A stretch of DNA of 64,000 bases from Thermincola carboxydiphila (GTDB taxonomy: Bacteria; Bacillota; Thermincolia; Thermincolales; UBA2595), in contig JAENZJ010000018.1 in the NCBI GenBank assembly GCA_016841325.1, forward strand, positions 20,541-84,540, read 5' to 3'. The notes under the pieces are model-generated. The model was not told where the DNA came from. It made no database searches and saw only the letters and a list, made by a program, of their open reading frames with translations. Both the position numbers and the translations under genes were made by a program. Shown one piece after another: positions 1-10,241 of the stretch. How positions within the stretch are numbered: position 1 is the stretch's first letter; every line of letters starts with the position of its first letter.

Positions 1-1
1 C

Positions 2-223
2 ATTACAGTGGGTAAGGCCGGCAGGAGCCGTTGGCTGGGCCGCCGTCCTACTGTACGGGGTGTTGTAATGAACCCGGTAGACCATCCGCACGGTGGTGGT
101 GAAGGCCGCTCACCTGTTGGCCGGAATCCGGTTACTCCGTGGGGTAAACCGGCTCTTGGTGCCAGGACAAGGAAGAAGAAAAAGGCTTCAGATAAAATGA
201 TTGTGAAGAGACGGACCAAGTAA
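2..223 (+). CDS. rplB: 50S ribosomal protein L2 (C-terminal part)
   Basis: Only the last 73 residues are present; the reading frame is already open at base 2, so the gene starts outside the window. L2 binds 23S rRNA near the peptidyl-transferase centre and is needed for subunit joining. The segment HPHGGGEG, with the conserved histidine next to the catalytic centre, and the basic C-terminal tail (RTRKKKKAS) are diagnostic. It is followed 39 nt later by rpsS in the same direction, the usual S10-operon order. Identity is certain; only the 5' end is missing. Confidence 0.97.
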   Translation: MTVGKAGRSRWLGRRPTVRGVVMNPVDHPHGGGEGRSPVGRNPVTPWGKPALGARTRKKKKASDKMIVKRRTK

Positions 224-262
224 TTTTTAACTGAGTCGTCTGGAAAGGAGGCTGTTTGATTA

Positions 263-547
263 ATGGCTAGATCCCTAAAAAAGGGCCCTTATGTTAGTGA
301 AAGACTGTTAAAACGAATTGAGGAAATGAATGAAAAGAACGAGAAAAAGGTTCTTAAGACCTGGTCCAGGAGATCAACTATTTTCCCGCAGATGATTGGG
401 CATACAATTGCGGTACATGACGGCAGGAAACATGTTCCGATATATATTACCGAGGATATGGTAGGTCACAAGCTGGGCGAATTTGCGCCAACAAGATTTT
501 TCAGGGGACACGGATCTCATACAGAGCGATCCACTTCCCTTAAATAG
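263..547 (+). CDS. rpsS: 30S ribosomal protein S19
   Basis: This 94-residue protein has normal S19 length. It begins [11 protein letters not shown] and contains the family segment ending [12 protein letters not shown]19 sits in the head of the 30S subunit with S13 and contacts the A-site tRNA and 23S bridge region. ATG 263 is preceded by AAGGAGG at about 245-251. It lies between rplB and rplV, as in the S10 operons of other Firmicutes. Confidence 0.97.
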   Translation: MARSLKKGPYVSERLLKRIEEMNEKNEKKVLKTWSRRSTIFPQMIGHTIAVHDGRKHVPIYITEDMVGHKLGEFAPTRFFRGHGSHTERSTSLK

Positions 548-565
548 TGAGAGGGGGTATATTTA

Positions 566-910
566 ATGTCAGAAGCGCGAGCCACCGCAAAGCATATCCG
601 TATTTCCCCTCGAAAGGTACGGCAGGTTGTGGATTTAATCAGGGGGAAAAAGGTTGATGAAGCCCTGGCAATCCTGAAATTTACGCCAAGGCGTGCGGCT
701 ACTGCTGTGGAGAAGGTTGTTAAATCCGCTGCAGCCAATGCTGAACATAATCTGGATATGGATAAGGCTGCACTGATCATTTCAGAGGCATTTGTTGACC
801 AGGGGCCCACACTTAAGAGATATAAGCCCAGGGCTATGGGCAGGGCAGATCTCATAAGACGCAGAACAAGCCATATTACAGTAGTAGTTCGTGAAAAAGA
901 GGAGGGATAA
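566..910 (+). CDS. rplV: 50S ribosomal protein L22
   Basis: This 114-residue protein has the L22 N-terminus ([18 protein letters not shown]) and the C-terminal hairpin segment [16 protein letters not shown]. That hairpin lines the polypeptide exit tunnel, where macrolide-resistance changes map in other bacteria. Length is normal. ATG 566 follows GAGAGGGGG. The stop codon at 908-910 is followed three bases later by the rpsC GTG, so the two are probably translationally coupled. Confidence 0.97.
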   Translation: MSEARATAKHIRISPRKVRQVVDLIRGKKVDEALAILKFTPRRAATAVEKVVKSAAANAEHNLDMDKAALIISEAFVDQGPTLKRYKPRAMGRADLIRRRTSHITVVVREKEEG

Positions 911-913
911 TGA

Positions 914-1579
914 GTGGGTCAGAAGGTACACCCAAAGGGTTTGCGTATCGGAATTATAAAAGACTGGGATGCCAAGTGGTTTGCTGAAAAAGACTATGCC
1001 ACTTTGCTGAACGAAGATATCAGATTAAGGGAATATATCAAAAAGAGGCTTTTTATTGCCGGTATTTCCAGGATTGAAATAGAGAGAGCGGCTAACCGGG
1101 TGAAAATCACCATTCATACAGCTAAACCGGGGATAGTTATCGGCCGGGGCGGTACTGAAGTGGAGTCACTAAGAAAACAGCTGGAAAAGATGACCGGTAA
1201 AAATATCAATGTTAATATTGTCGAAGTTAAGGTGCCGGAGCTTGATGCCCAGCTGGTTGCAGAGGGCGTTGCCGCCCAGTTGGTGAAAAGGGTTTCCTTC
1301 CGCCGTGCCATGAAGCAGGCTGTTTCCCGGACCATGAGGATGGGTGCCCAGGGAATCAAGATTTCCTGCAGCGGCCGATTAAATGGTGCCGAAATGGCCA
1401 GGACCGAATGGTACAACGAAGGGAAAGTACCCCTGCATACACTTAGGGCAGATATTGATTACGGTTTTGCCGAAGCAGACACAACCTACGGAAAAATTGG
1501 GGTAAAAGTGTGGATCTATAAGGGAGAGATTCTTCCGGAGGCAAAGAAAGGCACTGTTGCTAAGGAAGGAGGAGAATAA
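914..1579 (+). CDS. rpsC: 30S ribosomal protein S3
   Basis: This 221-residue protein starts at GTG 914 with [13 protein letters not shown]. The type-II KH domain has its RNA-binding GxxG loop as GRGG at residues 77-80, and the C-terminal S3 domain follows. S3 lines the mRNA entry channel and takes part in the helicase activity of the 30S subunit. The GAGGAGGGA Shine-Dalgarno site lies inside the end of rplV, 3-11 nt upstream, supporting the GTG start. Confidence 0.97.
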   Translation: MGQKVHPKGLRIGIIKDWDAKWFAEKDYATLLNEDIRLREYIKKRLFIAGISRIEIERAANRVKITIHTAKPGIVIGRGGTEVESLRKQLEKMTGKNINVNIVEVKVPELDAQLVAEGVAAQLVKRVSFRRAMKQAVSRTMRMGAQGIKISCSGRLNGAEMARTEWYNEGKVPLHTLRADIDYGFAEADTTYGKIGVKVWIYKGEILPEAKKGTVAKEGGE

Positions 1580-1583
1580 TTAA

Positions 1584-2015
1584 ATGTTAGTACCCAAGAG
1601 AGTAAAACACCGTAAACAGCACAGAGGTACTATGGCTGGAAAGTCAAAGGCCAATACCGTCACTTTCGGTGAATATGGCCTGCAGGCCTTAGAACCGGCA
1701 TGGATTACCAACAGGCAGATAGAGGCTGCCCGTATTGCGATGACCAGGTATATCAAGCGGGGCGGTAAAGTATGGATTAAAATATTCCCTGATAAGCCTG
1801 TCACTGCAAAACCTGCTGAGACACGGATGGGAAGTGGTAAAGGGACACCGGAGCATTGGGTTGCCGTAGTGAAACCAGGCCGGGTTATGTTTGAACTGGC
1901 CGGGGTTCCTGAAGAGATTGCCCGTGAAGCTATGAGGCTGGCCTCCCATAAACTGCCCATCAAAACCAAGTTTGTTAAAAGAGAAGATGTAGGTGGTGAA
2001 GCTAATGAAAGCTAA
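1584..2015 (+). CDS. rplP: 50S ribosomal protein L16
   Basis: This 143-residue protein begins [15 protein letters not shown] and carries the [14 protein letters not shown] and RMGSGKG segments typical of L16. L16 binds 23S rRNA close to the A-site tRNA elbow. Four bases separate it from rpsC, and AAGGAGGAG lies within the rpsC stop region. Its last 11 bases overlap the start of rpmC. Confidence 0.97.
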   Translation: MLVPKRVKHRKQHRGTMAGKSKANTVTFGEYGLQALEPAWITNRQIEAARIAMTRYIKRGGKVWIKIFPDKPVTAKPAETRMGSGKGTPEHWVAVVKPGRVMFELAGVPEEIAREAMRLASHKLPIKTKFVKREDVGGEANES

Positions 2016-2208
2016 GGAAGTTCATGAATTATCTACTGATGAACTGGCAAGGAAGGTTGACGACCTTAAAGATGAACTCTTCAAGCTACGCTTTCAGTTA
2101 GCCACCGGGCAACTTGAAAATCCTATGAGAATCAGGGATGTTAAAAGGTCAATTGCCCGTGTGAAAACAGTTTTGCGGGAGAGAGAACTGAAAGCCCTAG
2201 AGGGATAG
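2005..2208 (+). CDS. rpmC: 50S ribosomal protein L29
   Basis: This 67-residue, two-helix protein begins [14 protein letters not shown]. It sits at the exit tunnel rim next to L23 and helps dock trigger factor and SRP. ATG 2005 was chosen over an in-frame GTG at 1993: MKAKE is the usual L29 start, and AGGTGG at 1991-1996 gives 8-nt spacing. The start overlaps the end of rplP by 11 nt, suggesting coupled translation. Confidence 0.94.
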   Translation: MKAKEVHELSTDELARKVDDLKDELFKLRFQLATGQLENPMRIRDVKRSIARVKTVLRERELKALEG

Positions 2209-2246
2209 TATAAAAATGGATATCAATGAGAAAGGGGGCTTAGACT

Positions 2247-2510
2247 TTGACAGAAAGAAAAGCACGTAAGGTACAGATCGGCAAGGTTGTCAGTGATAAA
2301 ATGGATAAGAGTGTTGTTATTGCCATAGAGACACTGGTAAGGCATCCTTTGTACGGAAAGATTATTAAAAGTACAAAGAAGTTTCAGGCCCATGATGAAG
2401 AAAACGCCTGCCGTGTAGGAGATAAAGTAAGGGTTATGGAAACCAGGCCGCTCAGCAAGAATAAGCGCTGGCGCGTTATTGAAATCCTGGAAAGAGAAGA
2501 GCAAATCTGA
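2247..2510 (+). CDS. rpsQ: 30S ribosomal protein S17
   Basis: This 87-residue OB-fold protein starts at TTG 2247 ([14 protein letters not shown]). The segments [13 protein letters not shown] and [21 protein letters not shown] are standard for S17, a primary 16S rRNA-binding protein. The TTG start is supported by AAAGGGGG at 2231-2238. Members of this operon frequently use TTG or GTG here. Confidence 0.96.
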   Translation: MTERKARKVQIGKVVSDKMDKSVVIAIETLVRHPLYGKIIKSTKKFQAHDEENACRVGDKVRVMETRPLSKNKRWRVIEILEREEQI

Positions 2511-2554
2511 ATATTACCGGATAAACCCGAGATCGTTGAAAGGAGGGTTACAGC

Positions 2555-2923
2555 ATGATTCAACCTGAAACAATGCTGAACGTTGCAGATAATACCGGAG
2601 CCAGGAAGCTGCTGTGTATAAGGATACTGGGCGGTTCATTCAGGCGCTATGCCCGTGTCGGTGATATCATAATCGCTTCGGTGAAAGAAGCTACACCCGG
2701 CGGCGTGGTAAAGAAAGGCGATGTAGTCAAGGCCGTTATCGTCAGGACAGTCAAAGAAACCAAAAGACCTGACGGTTCCTATATCAAGTTTGATGAGAAC
2801 GCTGCCGTTATTATCAATGACCAGAAAAACCCGCGGGGTACAAGGATATTTGGTCCTGTGGCCAGGGAGTTAAGGGACAGGGATTTTATGAAAATAGTAT
2901 CTCTTGCTCCTGAAGTTCTGTAA
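2555..2923 (+). CDS. rplN: 50S ribosomal protein L14
   Basis: At 122 residues this is exact family length. It begins [19 protein letters not shown] and contains [15 protein letters not shown], both signature L14 segments. L14 lies at the subunit interface, forms an intersubunit bridge with 16S rRNA, and is the docking site for RsfS. ATG 2555 has AAAGGAGGG upstream. The order rpsQ-rplN-rplX-rplE is the canonical spc order. Confidence 0.97.
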   Translation: MIQPETMLNVADNTGARKLLCIRILGGSFRRYARVGDIIIASVKEATPGGVVKKGDVVKAVIVRTVKETKRPDGSYIKFDENAAVIINDQKNPRGTRIFGPVARELRDRDFMKIVSLAPEVL

Positions 2924-2965
2924 AGCAAAACCTCAACACGCAGTAGAGTTAGGAGGTGGATTACA

Positions 2966-3313
2966 TTGGCACATGCCAAGGCAAAAACAAAGGCTAAGAT
3001 ACATGTGAAAAAGGGAGATACAGTTCTCGTTATTACAGGTAAAAATGCCGGTAAAAAAGGAAAAGTAATAGAAGTGCTGCCCAAGGATAACAGGCTGGTT
3101 GTTGAGGGGGTTAATGTCGTCAAACGGCACACCAAACCGTCACAGCAAATGCCCCAGGGTGGTATTGTAGAAAAGGAAGCTCCGATAGCTGTTTCAAATG
3201 TAATGATTTTTTGCTCAAAATGTAACTCTCCGAGAAGAATTAACAAGGAGATTCAGGCAAATGGTAAAAAAGTCAGGGTTTGTAACAAGTGCGGAGAAGC
3301 CTTTGATAAATAG
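2966..3313 (+). CDS. rplX: 50S ribosomal protein L24 (zinc-ribbon form)
   Basis: This 115-residue protein has an N-terminal KOW domain ([18 protein letters not shown]) and two C-terminal CxxC pairs, Cys83/Cys86 and Cys106/Cys109. Those cysteines form the zinc ribbon of the C+ version of L24. L24 starts 50S assembly by binding the 5' region of 23S rRNA. The start is TTG 2966, supported by AGGAGGTGG at 2951-2959. Confidence 0.96.
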   Translation: MAHAKAKTKAKIHVKKGDTVLVITGKNAGKKGKVIEVLPKDNRLVVEGVNVVKRHTKPSQQMPQGGIVEKEAPIAVSNVMIFCSKCNSPRRINKEIQANGKKVRVCNKCGEAFDK

Positions 3314-3333
3314 TCCGGGAAAGGAGGTTAATC

Positions 3334-3873
3334 ATGGCACGTCTGAAAGAGAAATATGCTAATGAAACAATTATCAAGCTGAAGGAGAAATTCGGCTATA
3401 AGAATATTATGCAGGTACCCAAACTTGAAAAAGTTGTGATTAACATGGGCCTAGGTGAAGCCATCCAGAATCCCAAGGCAATTGATGCTGCTGTTGGTGA
3501 TCTGTCCATAATTACCGGGCAGAGACCGGTGGTCACCAGGGCCAAAAAGTCTATTGCCGGTTTTAAGCTCAGGGAAGGAATGCCGATTGGCTGTAAAGTT
3601 ACCCTGAGGGGAGAACGGATGTATGAATTTGTTGACAAACTGTTCAACATTGCCCTTCCCAGGGTAAGGGACTTCCGCGGGGTATCAGGCAAGGCTTTTG
3701 ACGGCCGGGGCAACTATACCCTGGGTATCAGGGAACAGCTGATATTTCCGGAGATTGAATATGATAAGGTTGATAAAGTACGGGGTATGGATATAGTTTT
3801 TGTTACCAGCGCCAGAACGGATGAGGAAGCTAAGGAGTTGCTTGCCCAGTTAGGGATGCCATTCAGGGACTGA
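3334..3873 (+). CDS. rplE: 50S ribosomal protein L5
   Basis: This 179-residue protein has the L5 segments [37 protein letters not shown] and PRVRDFRG. L5 binds 5S rRNA together with L18 and contacts the P-site tRNA. Length matches the family. ATG 3334 follows AAAGGAGG at short spacing. It precedes the type-Z S14 gene, as in other Gram-positive spc operons. Confidence 0.97.
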   Translation: MARLKEKYANETIIKLKEKFGYKNIMQVPKLEKVVINMGLGEAIQNPKAIDAAVGDLSIITGQRPVVTRAKKSIAGFKLREGMPIGCKVTLRGERMYEFVDKLFNIALPRVRDFRGVSGKAFDGRGNYTLGIREQLIFPEIEYDKVDKVRGMDIVFVTSARTDEEAKELLAQLGMPFRD

Positions 3874-3908
3874 TAAAACCATAATAACCGTAAGGAGGGA
3901 AATCAATA

Positions 3909-4094
3909 ATGGCCAAAAAGTCAATGATGGTGAAAATGGACCGTAAACCCAAGTTCTCAGTACGCGGGTACAATAGATGCAAAATCTGTGGCAGGCCCCA
4001 TGCTTATATGAGGAAATTCGGTATCTGCCGTATTTGTTTCCGTGAGCGTGCTTACAGAGGAGAAATTCCGGGAGTGAAGAAGGCCAGCTGGTAA
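3909..4094 (+). CDS. rpsZ: 30S ribosomal protein S14, zinc type
   Basis: This 61-residue protein is the short zinc-binding S14. Four cysteines (Cys24, Cys27, Cys40, Cys43, in CKICG and CRICF) coordinate the metal, and the C-terminus [11 protein letters not shown] is classic. S14 is needed for head assembly of the 30S subunit. The zinc-free paralogue that some Firmicutes also carry is not in this window. AAGGAGGGA precedes ATG 3909. Confidence 0.97.
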   Translation: MAKKSMMVKMDRKPKFSVRGYNRCKICGRPHAYMRKFGICRICFRERAYRGEIPGVKKASW

Positions 4095-4118
4095 TCATGG
4101 AAAGGGGGTTAAATTGAT

Positions 4119-4517
4119 ATGGTAATGACAGATCCTGTTGCGGACTTTCTGACCAGAGTCCGGAACGCTAACATGGTACACCACGAGAGAGTGGAAATAC
4201 CGGCATCCAAAATGAAAAAGGCCATTGCGGAAATCTTTAAGTCCGAGGGCTATATCAAGGACTGTGAATTCATAGATGACGGTAAGCAGGGTATAATCAG
4301 GATCTATCTTAAGTATGGTCCTAACAAGGAAAAGGTAATCACCGGCTTAAAGCGTATCAGTAAGCCAGGTTTGCGCGTATATGCTAAAAAAGACGAAGTT
4401 CCCAAGGTCCTGGGCGGTCTGGGTACTGCAGTAATTTCCACTTCCCGTGGAGTGATGGCAGACCGTGATGCCAGAAAGCAGGGACTAGGCGGAGAAGTAA
4501 TCTGTTATATCTGGTAA
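4119..4517 (+). CDS. rpsH: 30S ribosomal protein S8
   Basis: This 132-residue protein starts [18 protein letters not shown], and its C-terminal half holds the STSRGVMAD segment that binds 16S helix 21. In other bacteria S8 also represses its own operon; no copy of that site was traced here. ATG 4119 lies 10 nt from AAAGGGGG; an in-frame ATG at 4125 would give 16-nt spacing and is less likely. Confidence 0.96.
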   Translation: MVMTDPVADFLTRVRNANMVHHERVEIPASKMKKAIAEIFKSEGYIKDCEFIDDGKQGIIRIYLKYGPNKEKVITGLKRISKPGLRVYAKKDEVPKVLGGLGTAVISTSRGVMADRDARKQGLGGEVICYIW

Positions 4518-4571
4518 ACAGGCACGATATATGATATTTCGGTACAAATATAGTGCACAGGAGGTGTAATC

Positions 4572-5114
4572 ATGTCCAGGATAGGTAGAATGCCCATAAC
4601 TGTCCCCCAGGGGGTTGATATAAAGATTGAGGGCAATGTTGTAACAGTCAAAGGGCCTAACGGACAACTCACCAAAAAGGTCCATAATGACATGATCCTG
4701 GAACTCGAAGATGGTCAGCTTTTAGTAAAAAGACCAAGTGAAGAGAAGTTCCATAAGTCACTGCACGGGTTGACAAGAAGCCTGTTAAACAACATGGTTG
4801 AGGGAGTAACCAAAGGCTTTCAGAAGTCTCTTGACCTGGTAGGTGTCGGCTACAGGGCTGCCAAACAGGGTAATAAACTGGTACTTACCGTTGGTTATTC
4901 ACATCCCGTGGAGATTGAACCCAAAGAAGGTATTGAGATTGAAGTACCTGCAGCTACAAAGGTAGTTGTAAAGGGCGCTGACAAGGAAGCTGTCGGGGCT
5001 CTGGCAGCAAATATCCGGAAAGTCCGGCCGCCCGAACCATACAAGGGCAAGGGAATCAAGTATGATACTGAGCGTATCCGCCGTAAGGCCGGTAAGGCTG
5101 GGACCAAGAAATAA
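4572..5114 (+). CDS. rplF: 50S ribosomal protein L6
   Basis: This 180-residue protein carries the two repeated L6 domains. Its N-terminus is [15 protein letters not shown] and its C-terminal signature is [21 protein letters not shown]6 lies near the GTPase-associated centre and the sarcin-ricin loop. AGGAGGTG precedes ATG 4572. A 54-nt spacer after rpsH contains no recognisable signal apart from this ribosome-binding site. Confidence 0.97.
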   Translation: MSRIGRMPITVPQGVDIKIEGNVVTVKGPNGQLTKKVHNDMILELEDGQLLVKRPSEEKFHKSLHGLTRSLLNNMVEGVTKGFQKSLDLVGVGYRAAKQGNKLVLTVGYSHPVEIEPKEGIEIEVPAATKVVVKGADKEAVGALAANIRKVRPPEPYKGKGIKYDTERIRRKAGKAGTKK

Positions 5115-5158
5115 CAGCCGTTATATAACAGCTTGTTAGCAGAAAGGAGTGAAACCCT

Positions 5159-5509
5159 TTGTTCAAGCAAGTAGACAGAAAGGCTGAAAACAAGAAAAGA
5201 CACCTTCGGGTTCGCCGCAAAGTAAAAGGTACTGCTGAGCGCCCGAGGTTAAATGTTTACAGAAGCCTGAACAATATTTATGCCCAGATTATAGATGATA
5301 CCAAGGGAGTTACCCTGGTAGCCGCATCTTCCCTGGAAGACGGTAAAGGCGGCAATATTGAGGCAGCTAAGGCTGTGGGCAAATCCATAGCTGCCAAAGC
5401 CGTGGATAAAGGTATTAAACAGGTAGTATTTGACCGGGGAGGACATATTTATCACGGACGTATCAAGGCACTGGCTGAAGCGGCCAGGGAAGCCGGTCTG
5501 GAATTTTAA
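5159..5509 (+). CDS. rplR: 50S ribosomal protein L18
   Basis: This 116-residue protein has an arginine-rich N-terminus ([14 protein letters not shown]) followed by [21 protein letters not shown] and ends in GLEF, as is usual for L18. It carries 5S rRNA into the 50S subunit with L5. Translation starts at TTG 5159, 11 nt after AAAGGAG at 5142-5148. Confidence 0.96.
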   Translation: MFKQVDRKAENKKRHLRVRRKVKGTAERPRLNVYRSLNNIYAQIIDDTKGVTLVAASSLEDGKGGNIEAAKAVGKSIAAKAVDKGIKQVVFDRGGHIYHGRIKALAEAAREAGLEF

Positions 5510-5533
5510 CTCTTTAAGCAAGGAGGGAAATTA

Positions 5534-6034
5534 ATGGCTCGGATTGATGCCAGCAAACTTGAAATATCCGAAAAAGTAGTCAGCATAAATCGTGTTGCCA
5601 AGGTCGTTAAGGGTGGACGCCGCTTTAGCTTCAGCGCTCTGGTGGTTGTCGGTGATAATGACGGGCACGTAGGGTCCGGCCTGGGTAAAGCAGGCGAGGT
5701 CCCGGAATCCATTCGTAAGGGCATAGAAGATGCCAAGAAAAAAATGATCGAGGTTCCGCTGGTAGGGACTACTATTCCACATGAAGTGGTCGGCCGTTTC
5801 GGGGCAGGCAAGGTTCTGCTGAAACCTGCCGCACCCGGTACCGGTGTTATCGCCGGCGGTCCTGTCAGGGCGATTCTTGAACTGGCAGGGGTAAAAGATA
5901 TCCTTACTAAGTCCCTTGGTTCAAATAATGCGCACAACATGGTTAATGCTACCATGGACGCCCTTAAGAACCTGAAGCGTGCCGAAGATGTAGCCAAACT
6001 TCGTGGCAAGACCGTAGAAGAGCTTTTAGGTTAG
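5534..6034 (+). CDS. rpsE: 30S ribosomal protein S5
   Basis: This 166-residue protein has the N-terminal double-stranded RNA-binding fold ([21 protein letters not shown]) and the C-terminal S5 domain ([13 protein letters not shown]). S5 lines the mRNA entry site and influences decoding accuracy. AAGGAGGG precedes ATG 5534. A long open frame on the opposite strand here is a codon-bias shadow. Confidence 0.97.
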   Translation: MARIDASKLEISEKVVSINRVAKVVKGGRRFSFSALVVVGDNDGHVGSGLGKAGEVPESIRKGIEDAKKKMIEVPLVGTTIPHEVVGRFGAGKVLLKPAAPGTGVIAGGPVRAILELAGVKDILTKSLGSNNAHNMVNATMDALKNLKRAEDVAKLRGKTVEELLG

Positions 6035-6047
6035 GGGGTAGTTGGAG

Positions 6048-6230
6048 ATGGCGAAACTGAAAGTTACCTTGGTTAAAAGTGTAATCGGAAGTTCCGAATC
6101 CCAGAAGGCAACTGTTAAGACCCTGGGATTAAAGAAGATTAACAGCATAGCGGAGCATAGTGACACACCGCAGATTCGCGGCATGCTGCGTAAGGTAAAC
6201 CATCTGGTAAAAGTCGAAGAAACGGAGTAG
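6048..6230 (+). CDS. rpmD: 50S ribosomal protein L30
   Basis: This 60-residue protein has normal length for bacterial L30 and reads [16 protein letters not shown], then [13 protein letters not shown] 6048 was chosen because AGGGGG at 6033-6038 gives 9-nt spacing and the upstream in-frame TTG 6042 would leave only 3 nt. It sits in the canonical rpsE-rpmD-rplO order. Confidence 0.94.
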   Translation: MAKLKVTLVKSVIGSSESQKATVKTLGLKKINSIAEHSDTPQIRGMLRKVNHLVKVEETE

Positions 6231-6241
6231 GAGGTGTAACC

Positions 6242-6682
6242 ATGGAACTACACAACCTGAAACCTGCCAAAGGGGCCAGGAAACAGCCTACCCGCAAAGG
6301 AAGGGGAATAGGTACAGGCCTGGGGAAAACTGCAGGCCGCGGCCACAAGGGACAGAAGGCCCGTTCCGGGAGCGGGGGTAAAGTAGGATTTGAAGGTGGA
6401 CAGAAGCCTCTGATTCAGAGGGTCCCCAAAAGGGGTTTTCATAATAAGTGGGGCAAAGAGTATGCCGAAATTAACGTAGCTGTTCTGAACAGGTTTGATG
6501 ATGGAGTGACGGTTACTGAGGAAGGCTTGAAGCAGGCAGGTATTGTTAAGAACATCAAAGACGGAGTAAAGATACTTGGCAAGGGTAATTTAGAGAAATC
6601 ACTTACTGTACAGGTTCGTGCCTTCAGCAAGTCTGCTGTGGAAAAGATTACCGCTGCCGGCGGAAAAGCCGAGGTGATTTAG
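6242..6682 (+). CDS. rplO: 50S ribosomal protein L15
   Basis: This 146-residue protein has the glycine- and arginine-rich N-terminus of L15 ([20 protein letters not shown]) that threads into 23S rRNA, and a globular C-terminal domain ending in AGGKAEVI. L15 is a late assembly protein of the 50S subunit. GGAGGTG precedes ATG 6242, and only one base separates its stop codon from the secY TTG start. Confidence 0.97.
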   Translation: MELHNLKPAKGARKQPTRKGRGIGTGLGKTAGRGHKGQKARSGSGGKVGFEGGQKPLIQRVPKRGFHNKWGKEYAEINVAVLNRFDDGVTVTEEGLKQAGIVKNIKDGVKILGKGNLEKSLTVQVRAFSKSAVEKITAAGGKAEVI

Positions 6683-6683
6683 G

Positions 6684-7949
6684 TTGTTAGGAGCCTTAAA
6701 GAATTCTCTAAAAGCAGGAGATTTGCGAAACAGGATTCTTTTTACCTTGATGATGTTCTTTGTTTTCAGAATCGGGGCACATATCCCGACACCGGGGATA
6801 AATGCAGATGCTATGGATGCATTGATCAAGGGTGGCAGCATCCTGGGATTCTTTGATGTTATTTCCGGAGGAGCCTTTAAAAGGTTTTCCATATTTGCGA
6901 TGAGTATTACTCCTTATATTAATGCCTCAATCATAATGCAGCTTTTGACAGTTGTTATTCCAAAACTTGAGCAGCTGTCAAAAGAAGGTGAGGAAGGCAG
7001 GAAGAAAATGACCCAGTATATCAGGTATGGTACTGTAGTCCTGGCATTCATCCAGGCTATCGGGATGGCCTTTACCCTGCGGGCGGCAGGTGCCCTGATC
7101 AATCCGGGTATTGGTTCCTACCTGATGATAGCTGTAACACTTACAGCCGGAACTGCATTTCTTATGTGGCTGGGTGAGCAGATTACTGAAAAAGGCATTG
7201 GAAACGGAATTTCACTGATAATTTTTGCCGGAATCGTGGCAGCGCTTCCCGGTGCTCTTTACAGGATATATCAAGGACTGACTGCGGGGACGATTAATAT
7301 TTTCAGTGTGATTTTCCTGGTTGTCATTGCAGCACTGGTCATTGCCGCAATAGTAGCAGTAAATGAAGGGCAGCGCAGGATCCCGGTGCAGTATGCCAAA
7401 AGGGTTGTTGGCCGGCGCGTATATGGTGGGCAGAGCACCCATATACCTCTTAAGGTAAACCAGGCAGGTGTTATTCCGGTAATTTTTGCATCTTCAATTT
7501 TGCTCTTCCCGACGACGATAGCGCAGTTTTTCCAGTCTGCCAAGATTTCACAGTGGATTTTGGATGTGTTCAGGTGGGGCGGCCCGACTCACACCATATT
7601 GTACGCAGTGTTTATCATATTTTTCACCTATTTTTATACAGCGATTACATTTAACCCTGTTGACGTGGCAGACAATATGAAGAAACACGGCGGATTTATA
7701 CCCGGACTGAGACCGGGGCGGCCAACAGCCGAATACCTGGATAAGATACTTACAAGGGTTACTCTTTCAGGTGCCGTATTTTTGGCATTGATCGCAATTT
7801 TGCCAACCTTTGTATTACTTGCCACTAAAATTGAGAACGTGTATTTCGGTGGCACCGGACTTCTCATAGTTGTGGGTGTGGCCCTTGAGACCATGAAACA
7901 GATTGAATCTCACCTGCTGATGAGGCATTATCAAGGGTTTATGAAATAG
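6684..7949 (+). CDS. secY: preprotein translocase subunit SecY
   Basis: SecY is the central pore of the Sec translocon in the cytoplasmic membrane. The 421-residue product has about ten hydrophobic segments, the plug region near residues 45-70 (GGSILGFFDVISGGAF) and the cytoplasmic loop GQRRIPVQYAKR that binds SecA and the ribosome. Translation starts at TTG 6684; its Shine-Dalgarno GAGGTG lies inside the rplO end. In most Firmicutes adk follows secY, but here the next gene is map. Confidence 0.97.
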   Translation: MLGALKNSLKAGDLRNRILFTLMMFFVFRIGAHIPTPGINADAMDALIKGGSILGFFDVISGGAFKRFSIFAMSITPYINASIIMQLLTVVIPKLEQLSKEGEEGRKKMTQYIRYGTVVLAFIQAIGMAFTLRAAGALINPGIGSYLMIAVTLTAGTAFLMWLGEQITEKGIGNGISLIIFAGIVAALPGALYRIYQGLTAGTINIFSVIFLVVIAALVIAAIVAVNEGQRRIPVQYAKRVVGRRVYGGQSTHIPLKVNQAGVIPVIFASSILLFPTTIAQFFQSAKISQWILDVFRWGGPTHTILYAVFIIFFTYFYTAITFNPVDVADNMKKHGGFIPGLRPGRPTAEYLDKILTRVTLSGAVFLALIAILPTFVLLATKIENVYFGGTGLLIVVGVALETMKQIESHLLMRHYQGFMK

Positions 7950-7959
7950 TTAGGAGCGA

Positions 7960-8712
7960 ATGTCCGTGATTGTTTGTAAATCTGACCGTGAACTTGATTA
8001 TATGAGAGATGCGGGCAGAATAGTCGCCCAGGCTCACGAAGAAATTAAGAGAGTGGTCAGGCCGGATGTCACCACACTGGAACTGGATAAGATAGCTGAA
8101 GATTTTATCATTGCCAGTGGTGCCAGGCCAGCCTTCAAAGGTTATCATGGTTTTCCGGCATCCATATGTGCTTCGGTGAATGAACAGGTGGTTCACGGTA
8201 TCCCTGGTTTAAGAAAATTGGAAAATGGGGATATTATTAGTATTGACATTGGAGCGGAAATAAATGGATATTATGGAGATGCTGCCCTGACCCACCCGAT
8301 TGGGGAGGTCAGTGATGAGGCGATGGATCTGATCAGGGTTACCGAGGAAGCCCTGTTTACAGGGATCAGCAAAGCAGTTGACGGTAACCGCTTAAGCGAC
8401 ATTTCCCACAGTATCCAGACCTTTGTTGAAGGAAAGGGTTATTCGGTTGTCAGGGATTATGTTGGACACGGAATTGGCAGCCAGATGCATGAAGAACCGC
8501 AGGTACCTAATTTCGGCAGGCCGGGCCGCGGCCCGAGGCTCAGGCCCGGAATGACACTGGCTATAGAACCCATGGTTAATCAGGGCACATATGAAGTCAT
8601 GACCCTGGGGGACAACTGGACAGTCATTACCAAGGACAGAAAACTGTCTGCCCATTTTGAACACTCAGTTGCGATAACTGATAAACTGCCTGAAATCCTT
8701 ACCAAGGTGTAA
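7960..8712 (+). CDS. map: methionine aminopeptidase, type I
   Basis: This cytoplasmic enzyme removes the initiator methionine from nascent proteins using two divalent metal ions. All five metal ligands are visible, numbered from ATG 7960: Asp96, Asp107, His170, Glu203 and Glu234. Length is 250 residues, typical for type Ia. The start is uncertain by two codons: GTG 7966 has better spacing (9 nt) from AGGAG at 7952-7956 than ATG 7960 (3 nt) and gives the common MIVCKS-type N-terminus. It follows secY by 10 nt. Confidence 0.96.
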   Translation: MSVIVCKSDRELDYMRDAGRIVAQAHEEIKRVVRPDVTTLELDKIAEDFIIASGARPAFKGYHGFPASICASVNEQVVHGIPGLRKLENGDIISIDIGAEINGYYGDAALTHPIGEVSDEAMDLIRVTEEALFTGISKAVDGNRLSDISHSIQTFVEGKGYSVVRDYVGHGIGSQMHEEPQVPNFGRPGRGPRLRPGMTLAIEPMVNQGTYEVMTLGDNWTVITKDRKLSAHFEHSVAITDKLPEILTKV

Positions 8713-8754
8713 GCGTAATTTATTACGGCAGATTTCAGGAGGTGTTTGGCAGTA

Positions 8755-9033
8755 ATGGATAATGTACAGATAGGCCAACTGGTTAGGTCCTCTGCAGGTC
8801 GAGACAAGGGGAAGTTATATTTGATTTATGATCTGCTTGATGAAGCCTTTGTTCGGGTAATAGATGGCGAAAAAAAGAGACTGATAAATCCCAAGAGAAA
8901 GAATATTAAACACCTTGAATTTCTTCCTGTAAGAGCTGATGGTATTGCTGAAAAACTGATCAGGGGGGAACCCGTTACAGAGAAAGAAATCTCCGAAACT
9001 ATCAGGACCTTGGGGTTAAGCCATACAGATTGA
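8755..9033 (+). CDS. KOW-domain RNA-binding protein (L14e-like)
   Basis: This 92-residue protein begins with a KOW-like motif ([20 protein letters not shown]) and has a basic stretch [11 protein letters not shown]. Similar small proteins sit between map and infA in many Firmicutes and are annotated as KOW-domain or L14e-like; their role in the ribosome is not established. ATG 8755 lies 10 nt from AGGAGGTG at 8737-8744; the in-frame TTG at 8746 is too close. The family assignment comes from motif plus position. Confidence 0.85.
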   Translation: MDNVQIGQLVRSSAGRDKGKLYLIYDLLDEAFVRVIDGEKKRLINPKRKNIKHLEFLPVRADGIAEKLIRGEPVTEKEISETIRTLGLSHTD

Positions 9034-9064
9034 AAAGTCGAACAAAAGGGAGGGTGTTTGCCTA

Positions 9065-9422
<358 letters not shown>

Positions 9423-9450
9423 AAAATTGTAAAAGACGGAGGTGCACATA

Positions 9451-9822
9451 ATGGCGAGAATTGCAGGGGTTGACTTACCCCGGGAAAAACGTGTGGAAAT
9501 TGCTCTGACATATATTTTTGGGATCGGGCGCTCTGTCTCCAAGCAGATCATGGCAGAAACCGGGATAAACCCTGATACCCGGGTCAGAGACCTGACTGAA
9601 GAAGAAATTGCCAAGCTAAGGGAATATATTGACAAAAACCTGAGAGTTGAAGGTGACCTCAGAAGGGATATCTCACTGAGCATCAAGCGGCTGATGGAAA
9701 TCGGGTGCTATCGTGGGATACGCCACCGCCGGGGACTGCCTGTCCGCGGCCAAAAGACCAAGACTAATGCCAGGACCAGAAAAGGTCCCAAAAAGACTGT
9801 TGGCGTACGCCGCAAGAAATAG
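9451..9822 (+). CDS. rpsM: 30S ribosomal protein S13
   Basis: This 123-residue protein starts [20 protein letters not shown] and ends in the basic tail [13 protein letters not shown] that reaches toward the P-site tRNA. It has a helix-hairpin-helix domain and an [16 protein letters not shown] segment. ATG 9451 is preferred over an upstream in-frame GTG at 9442 because GGAGGTG at 9438-9444 gives normal spacing and MARIAG is the conserved N-terminus. Confidence 0.97.
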   Translation: MARIAGVDLPREKRVEIALTYIFGIGRSVSKQIMAETGINPDTRVRDLTEEEIAKLREYIDKNLRVEGDLRRDISLSIKRLMEIGCYRGIRHRRGLPVRGQKTKTNARTRKGPKKTVGVRRKK

Positions 9823-9838
9823 TAAGGGGGGATAAAGG

Positions 9839-10225
9839 ATGGCTCGTAGAGTTAGAACCAGACGTAAGGAACGGAAAAATATTGAACGTGGTGTGGCCCA
9901 TATCAAATCTACCTTTAATAATACCATTATCACCATTACAGACCCCAACGGGAATTGTGTGTCATGGTCTAGTGCGGGGACACTGGGATTTAAAGGTTCC
10001 AGGAAGAGTACTCCCTTTGCTGCCCAGATGGCGGCAGAATCTGCTGCCAAAGAGGCTATGGACCACGGGATGAAGGAAATAGAGGTTTTTGTAAAAGGAC
10101 CGGGTGCCGGAAGGGAAGCAGCTATCAGGGCTATTCAGGCTGCGGGTCTGGAAGTCAATATGATTAAGGATGTTACCCCGATTCCCCACAACGGCTGCCG
10201 TCCGCCAAAGAGAAGAAGAGTTTAG
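9839..10225 (+). CDS. rpsK: 30S ribosomal protein S11
   Basis: This 128-residue protein contains [19 protein letters not shown] and the C-terminal [18 protein letters not shown], both diagnostic for S11. It lies on the 30S platform near the E site and 3' end of 16S rRNA. AAGGGGGG precedes ATG 9839. It is followed 16 nt later by rpsD, consistent with the alpha operon. Confidence 0.97.
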   Translation: MARRVRTRRKERKNIERGVAHIKSTFNNTIITITDPNGNCVSWSSAGTLGFKGSRKSTPFAAQMAAESAAKEAMDHGMKEIEVFVKGPGAGREAAIRAIQAAGLEVNMIKDVTPIPHNGCRPPKRRRV

Positions 10226-10241
10226 GAGGTGTTGACACAGG

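Noticed and set aside
1216..1223. TTGTCGAA Spo0A-like box in rpsC
   Set aside because: Isolated match inside a coding sequence; several such matches (also in ecfA1, argF, argB) are expected by chance.
5506..6009. 167-codon frame on the minus strand opposite rpsE
   Set aside because: rpsE is certain on the plus strand; the opposing frame has no ribosome-binding site and arises from codon bias.
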